DNA of 64,000 nt from Daphnia pulex. Lineage: Eukaryota > Arthropoda > Branchiopoda > Diplostraca > Daphniidae. The translations under genes and the position numbers were made by a program. This document shows, in pieces, positions 60,787 to 64,000 of the stretch. The notes below the pieces were generated by a model. That model made no database searches. It was not told where the DNA came from and saw only the letters and a program-made list of their open reading frames with translations. The stretch lies in assembly GCF_021134715.1 (NCBI RefSeq), contig NC_060022.1, positions 3,291,001 to 3,355,000 on the forward strand. Direction: 5' to 3'. Every line of letters begins with the position of its first letter. Position 1 is the stretch's first letter.

Positions 60787-61771
60787 ATGGAGTCGCATTC
60801 CAAATTAAACCTTGCCATTCCATTTTATGTACCTAACTTGATTGGTAAATCTAGCTTTTCAAATTAAAATATTTTACATAAACTCATCGATTCACTATGC
60901 AGGTTATGTAAGACTGATACTAATCATCACAGGTCACCTATTCAAAGATGAATCTCCATTCACAGCTGTACTATTTTATGCAATTTTTGCTACACTTGAT
61001 GGGATTGATGGGTGGGTAGCAAGAAAACTGAATCAGTGTTCTTCATTTGGTGCTTGGGTAAGCAGAACTCTCAAGTATTACACTGAAGTGCATCAATAAT
61101 TAACTTAAAATTGAATTTTCCTATTCAGCTAGATGTAATTATTGATAACATTGGAAGAACTCTGATTTGGTCAAATTTTAAGGTAAATACATAAATCATT
61201 TAAGACATTAACTACTTGAGGTCTTAACTATTTGTCACATATTTTTCAGTGGGGAGTAGTTGTATCTAATCTAGAATGGGTAACTTATGTTTGCAACCAT
61301 TGTCATGGAGCTGGATGGAGAGAACAGCTATGGAAAGATTCTTTTGCAAATGCTCCAAGCTATGTCAAAAGAGTTATGGCTGAAGGTTCTAAAGCTTATT
61401 TTATAAATAGAAAACTAATAAGTCACTTGATACATTTTCTCCCAATGAATAGGTTTCAAAACTCCTTATGGGATTCTTGCCATTGGGGGACTACATGTAC
61501 TACCAATTTGGATGTTTGGCTGGCAGCACAATGTTTTTGAAACACATTTCTCATTTCTTCCTACATGGATTATTCTATCAGGTATTTCATATTTATGGAG
61601 AAAAATGGCAAATATTTTAAACATTCTGTTTTGTATGGATCCTAATAAGGTTTCATCATTTTACTATCTGGGAGGATTCTATGTGCCATGGTGGAGCTAT
61701 GGTGTGTCAAAGTCCACATACAATGCCTTTTAATGGATGAAAAACAGAACAATTCAAAGAATTCAAACTAA
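60787..61771 (+). CDS. CDP-alcohol phosphatidyltransferase (CDIPT-like)
   Basis: Multi-pass membrane enzyme that transfers a phosphatidyl group from a CDP-lipid to an alcohol, 217 aa. Exons: 60787-60844, 60903-61057, 61129-61182, 61250-61385, 61453-61581, 61650-61771. The class signature D-x2-DG-x2-AR-x8-G-x3-D-x3-D is complete: D52, D55, G56, A59, R60, G69, D73, D77. VPNLIGYVRLIL just before it and LNQ...FGAWLD within it resemble phosphatidylinositol synthase (CDIPT), and the length (213 in human) fits. The rest of the protein is divergent, with a CNHCHGAGW segment I do not know from CDIPT, so a paralogous or unnamed clade is possible. The last exon was chosen because a 68-nt intron (61582-61649) restores a frame ending VKVHIQCLLMDEK; the alternative read-through ends at 61733. 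Convergent with GINS2 (120 bp). Confidence 0.8.
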
Positions 61772-61852
61772 ATTAGGGTTACCTATACAACAACTACTAG
61801 TCATAATCAATCTTACTATTAGCAATTCAAATAATTCTACACACAAACAAAA

Positions 61853-61858
61853 TTTATT
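61853..61858 (-). terminator. Poly(A) signal, GINS2
   Basis: AATAAA on the minus strand, about 34 nt after the GINS2 stop codon. Confidence 0.6.
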
Positions 61859-61891
61859 GGAACAAAAATGTGCTTACATTATGTTGTAAGT

Positions 61892-62560
61892 TTACTGGGT
61901 CTGATTGTAGTTGAAGTTCTTTTCCTACAAAACAAATGATGAGTTAAAATAAATAGTTTTCAGTTAATAATCACTGATCATTAAAACCTGTCGTAGCCTG
62001 AAAAGTTGATCCAAAGCATGAGGCAAGAATGGACGTACAGTATTAATTTCCATCAAGGTAAGATGGTCTACTTTGGCTAGTGAGCCACCAATTTTCAGAA
62101 ATGCATCAACAGAAGACCTCAATTTAGCAATTCTCATGTCCCAAATATCCTAAGCAATATGATTAATAGGCATGTGGAATTCACTGTAGGATATTTTGAA
62201 AAATACCTTGACCAAGATACGGATCTCATCTGTATTGGGAATGTCGTGAGGAGCAGCTCCCAGAATAAGCTGAGTGGTTACCATGTAATGTTGATCTGGC
62301 ATAGGAGTGAATGTTTTAGATTGCCCCTCATCCTCCTTGATTTTTGTCAATGTCTCAACTGTCATCCATTCAGGTGCGGTTAATCGACATTTCTGACGTT
62401 GTTTCAAGTTAATGGCCATCCACAATGGAACTTGAACAGGAATTCCTGGCCTGAATGGTCCTACTTCTCCACAGATCAAGTAGAGGCGATCGTGACTAAA
62501 GTTGGGCGTGATTTGAATAGACTGATTCTCGGCCAAAAATTCTACTTCAGCCGGATTCAT
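61892..62560 (-). CDS. GINS2: DNA replication complex GINS subunit PSF2
   Basis: Subunit of the GINS tetramer in the CMG replicative helicase, nuclear, 182 aa (human 185). Minus-strand exons: 62560-62207, 62149-61988, 61924-61892, all phase 0. NPAEVEFLAENQSIQI opens the family fold; PVQVPLWMAINLKQRQKCRL, APEWM and the DIWDMRIAKLRSS helix are invariant PSF2 blocks, and LTLMEINTVRPFL closes the conserved domain. The last exon is only 11 codons with stop. TTTATT (reverse AATAAA) at 61853-61858 is a likely poly(A) signal. Confidence 0.96.
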
Positions 62561-63175
62561 AATCCGTTAGTTGTTTTGTCACTTTCTCACACACAAGAAA
62601 AATTTTGGGTATTAACGAATAGGCGTTATTCCGAATAACTGAATAGCTGAATAGAAATTACAATCAACAACATGCAGTTTTCGATCCCATTATTCGTTTA
62701 GCCGGGAAACTCTGTGAGCGTTGCCATATTTTACTATTTATTTCGCGCAAATATCGTTAAATTCGTAAATTACTTGTAAAGATGTTTTAGAACAAGCTTT
62801 ACACTGTTCATTTATATTTTTAATTGTGATTTTAATAATAAACCATGATTCTGATATTAATTTAAGATAAAACTGTAGATTCTTCCTTTCTGTTTAGATC
62901 CATGTAATGAAAAGGTGTTGGAGCATCAGCGTAAACTCTGAATGTATTTCTTAACAAAGCAGACGGGGCAGAAAAATTGGAATGACGATATTGGCAATTA
63001 ACCTTCATGAGAATCAAAAAGAATTGACATTTTTATAGTAGTTAATGATTTTCCAGCACTATTTTTAAAGTTCCCAAACCAAGCTAAAGATAGTATCCCC
63101 TAGAGTGATGTGATGTGTGTGATGCAGCATCAAGAAAAAAAGAAAGATTAAATCACAGTTGATGGTAGTTTACGT
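62561..63175. other. GINS2 5' flank and MFSD10 3' UTR
   Basis: About 0.6 kb with no coding exon seen. It holds the GINS2 promoter on the left and presumed MFSD10 3' UTR on the right. Confidence 0.5.
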
Positions 63176-64000
63176 TTACAACGGCGACTGACGTAGTAAA
63201 ACGAACGGCAGTATTAGACCAACAGCTCCAATGCAGTAGCATGGCCCGGCTCCGAACACAAAAAAAACTATAAAAAATGTTATGATTTCACTATGTTGCT
63301 TGCAATTATGCGAAAAAAATTTTTATTTTTTATTTACCAAATGAAGACAGTAAAGGGCCGAAGGCACGAGCGAGCGCTCCCAATGATCTAAGGGTACCAA
63401 TAACTGCTCCCTTCTGATCGGCTCGTCCATAGGCAGCGGTCATTGCAGTTAGACAAGGAATTACGATGGCTGATCCTAATAAATTCGAAAACATTTCCAT
63501 GTGCTCAAAGAGATACGCAATGAGAATGAAATAAAAAATTTACTTACCCAAAGAGTACAAGGCAAGTCCAAAATACAAAGCTGTTGCACTATTGGAAAGA
63601 CCTACTACTACAAAGCTAGGGATGATAACTCCAAGTCCCTATTTTAATAGAGTCGCACATTAATACTTAATAGTGATTACTAATTATTGTCTAAACTTAC
63701 AATTAACGCGAGCATTTTTTCTTTGCCGGGCTTGACTCGTCGGACTAAACCGCCTTGAAAAAAGGCCATCAACAAGCCAATAAAGAGTAACATTTTGCCT
63801 TGTTGAGCAGCGTTATAGTTGAATCGCAAATGAGTCAAAAATGTTAACGTATACTCGAGTCCAGAGAAAAGAAACAAAAACAAAAAGTAGACTCTTCCAA
63901 GTACTTTCAATTTCTCGAGATCTAAAAAACGGTGGTTTATGTCAAATTAAATTGCGAGTTCAATGAAATTTGTTCCAAGAATTTAGGTAAGTCAGGTGCA
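63176..64000 (-). CDS. MFSD10: Major facilitator superfamily transporter MFSD10, C-terminal part
   Basis: Twelve-helix MFS carrier; only the C-terminal half lies in the window. Minus-strand exons seen: 63921-63701, 63638-63548, 63475-63338, 63267-63176, with matching phases. Diagnostic blocks: FLFSGLEYTLTFLTHLRF, QQGKMLLFIGL, GLVRRVKPG, GLGVIIPSF, GADQKG-like RADQKGAVIGTLRSLGALAR and FGPLLSSF, all typical of MFSD10 (tetracycline-transporter-like protein). The stop TAA is at 63176-63178. The exon upstream of 63921 is beyond the edge: 63922-64000 is intron or undetermined. In mammals the protein may export organic anions; the substrate here is unknown. Confidence 0.9.

Noticed and set aside
61582-61733. 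Read-through end of the CDP-alcohol transferase to 61733
   Set aside because: The segment is AT rich and intron-like; a 68-nt intron gives a better, helix-forming C terminus.

Overview
This is a eukaryotic nuclear window, most likely from an arthropod and probably a branchiopod crustacean such as Daphnia. The genes are split by many short GT-AG introns, mostly about 55 to 90 bases. The proteins are clear animal orthologues (hillarin, BBIP1, COA6, optineurin/NEMO type). No operon-like bacterial features, CRISPR array or intact transposon were seen. The species is an inference. Exon structures were built by hand from reading-frame continuity and splice sites.

Left part (1-16,600): a CREBZF/Zhangfei-type bZIP factor (minus strand) is followed by a hillarin/kyphoscoliosis-peptidase gene of ten coding exons (minus). 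The first hillarin intron is about 5.2 kb. All three positions of its transglutaminase-like triad appear substituted.

Middle part (16,600-30,500): LMBRD2 (minus) sits only 8 nt downstream of the stop codon of BBIP1, a small BBSome subunit, on the same strand. This looks like a two-cistron transcript. Then come COA6 (minus), RNASEH2A (minus), head-to-head with an ASRGL1-type isoaspartyl peptidase (plus), a 97-codon orphan ORF, a 0.5-kb duplicated piece of LMBRD2, and WDR83 (plus).

From 30,500 to 41,100 I see no protein-coding gene. This 10.7-kb stretch ends at a TATA/Initiator pair and a 12-exon secreted pancreatic-lipase-family gene whose product has an unusually long Gln/Ser/Thr-rich tail (to 49,974).

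Right part (51,500-64,000) is gene dense: PAIP1 (plus), BCAP31 (minus), an ankyrin-repeat gene (plus), an optineurin/NEMO-like ubiquitin-binding adaptor (minus), HSPBAP1 (minus), a CDP-alcohol phosphatidyltransferase (plus), GINS2 (minus), and the 3' part of MFSD10 (minus), which runs off the right edge.

Most of these are unrelated housekeeping genes packed as divergent or convergent pairs. The items of most interest are the BBIP1-LMBRD2 arrangement, the optineurin-like protein with a candidate LIR motif, the hillarin pseudoenzyme signature, the in-frame LMBRD2 fragment and the lipase tail.
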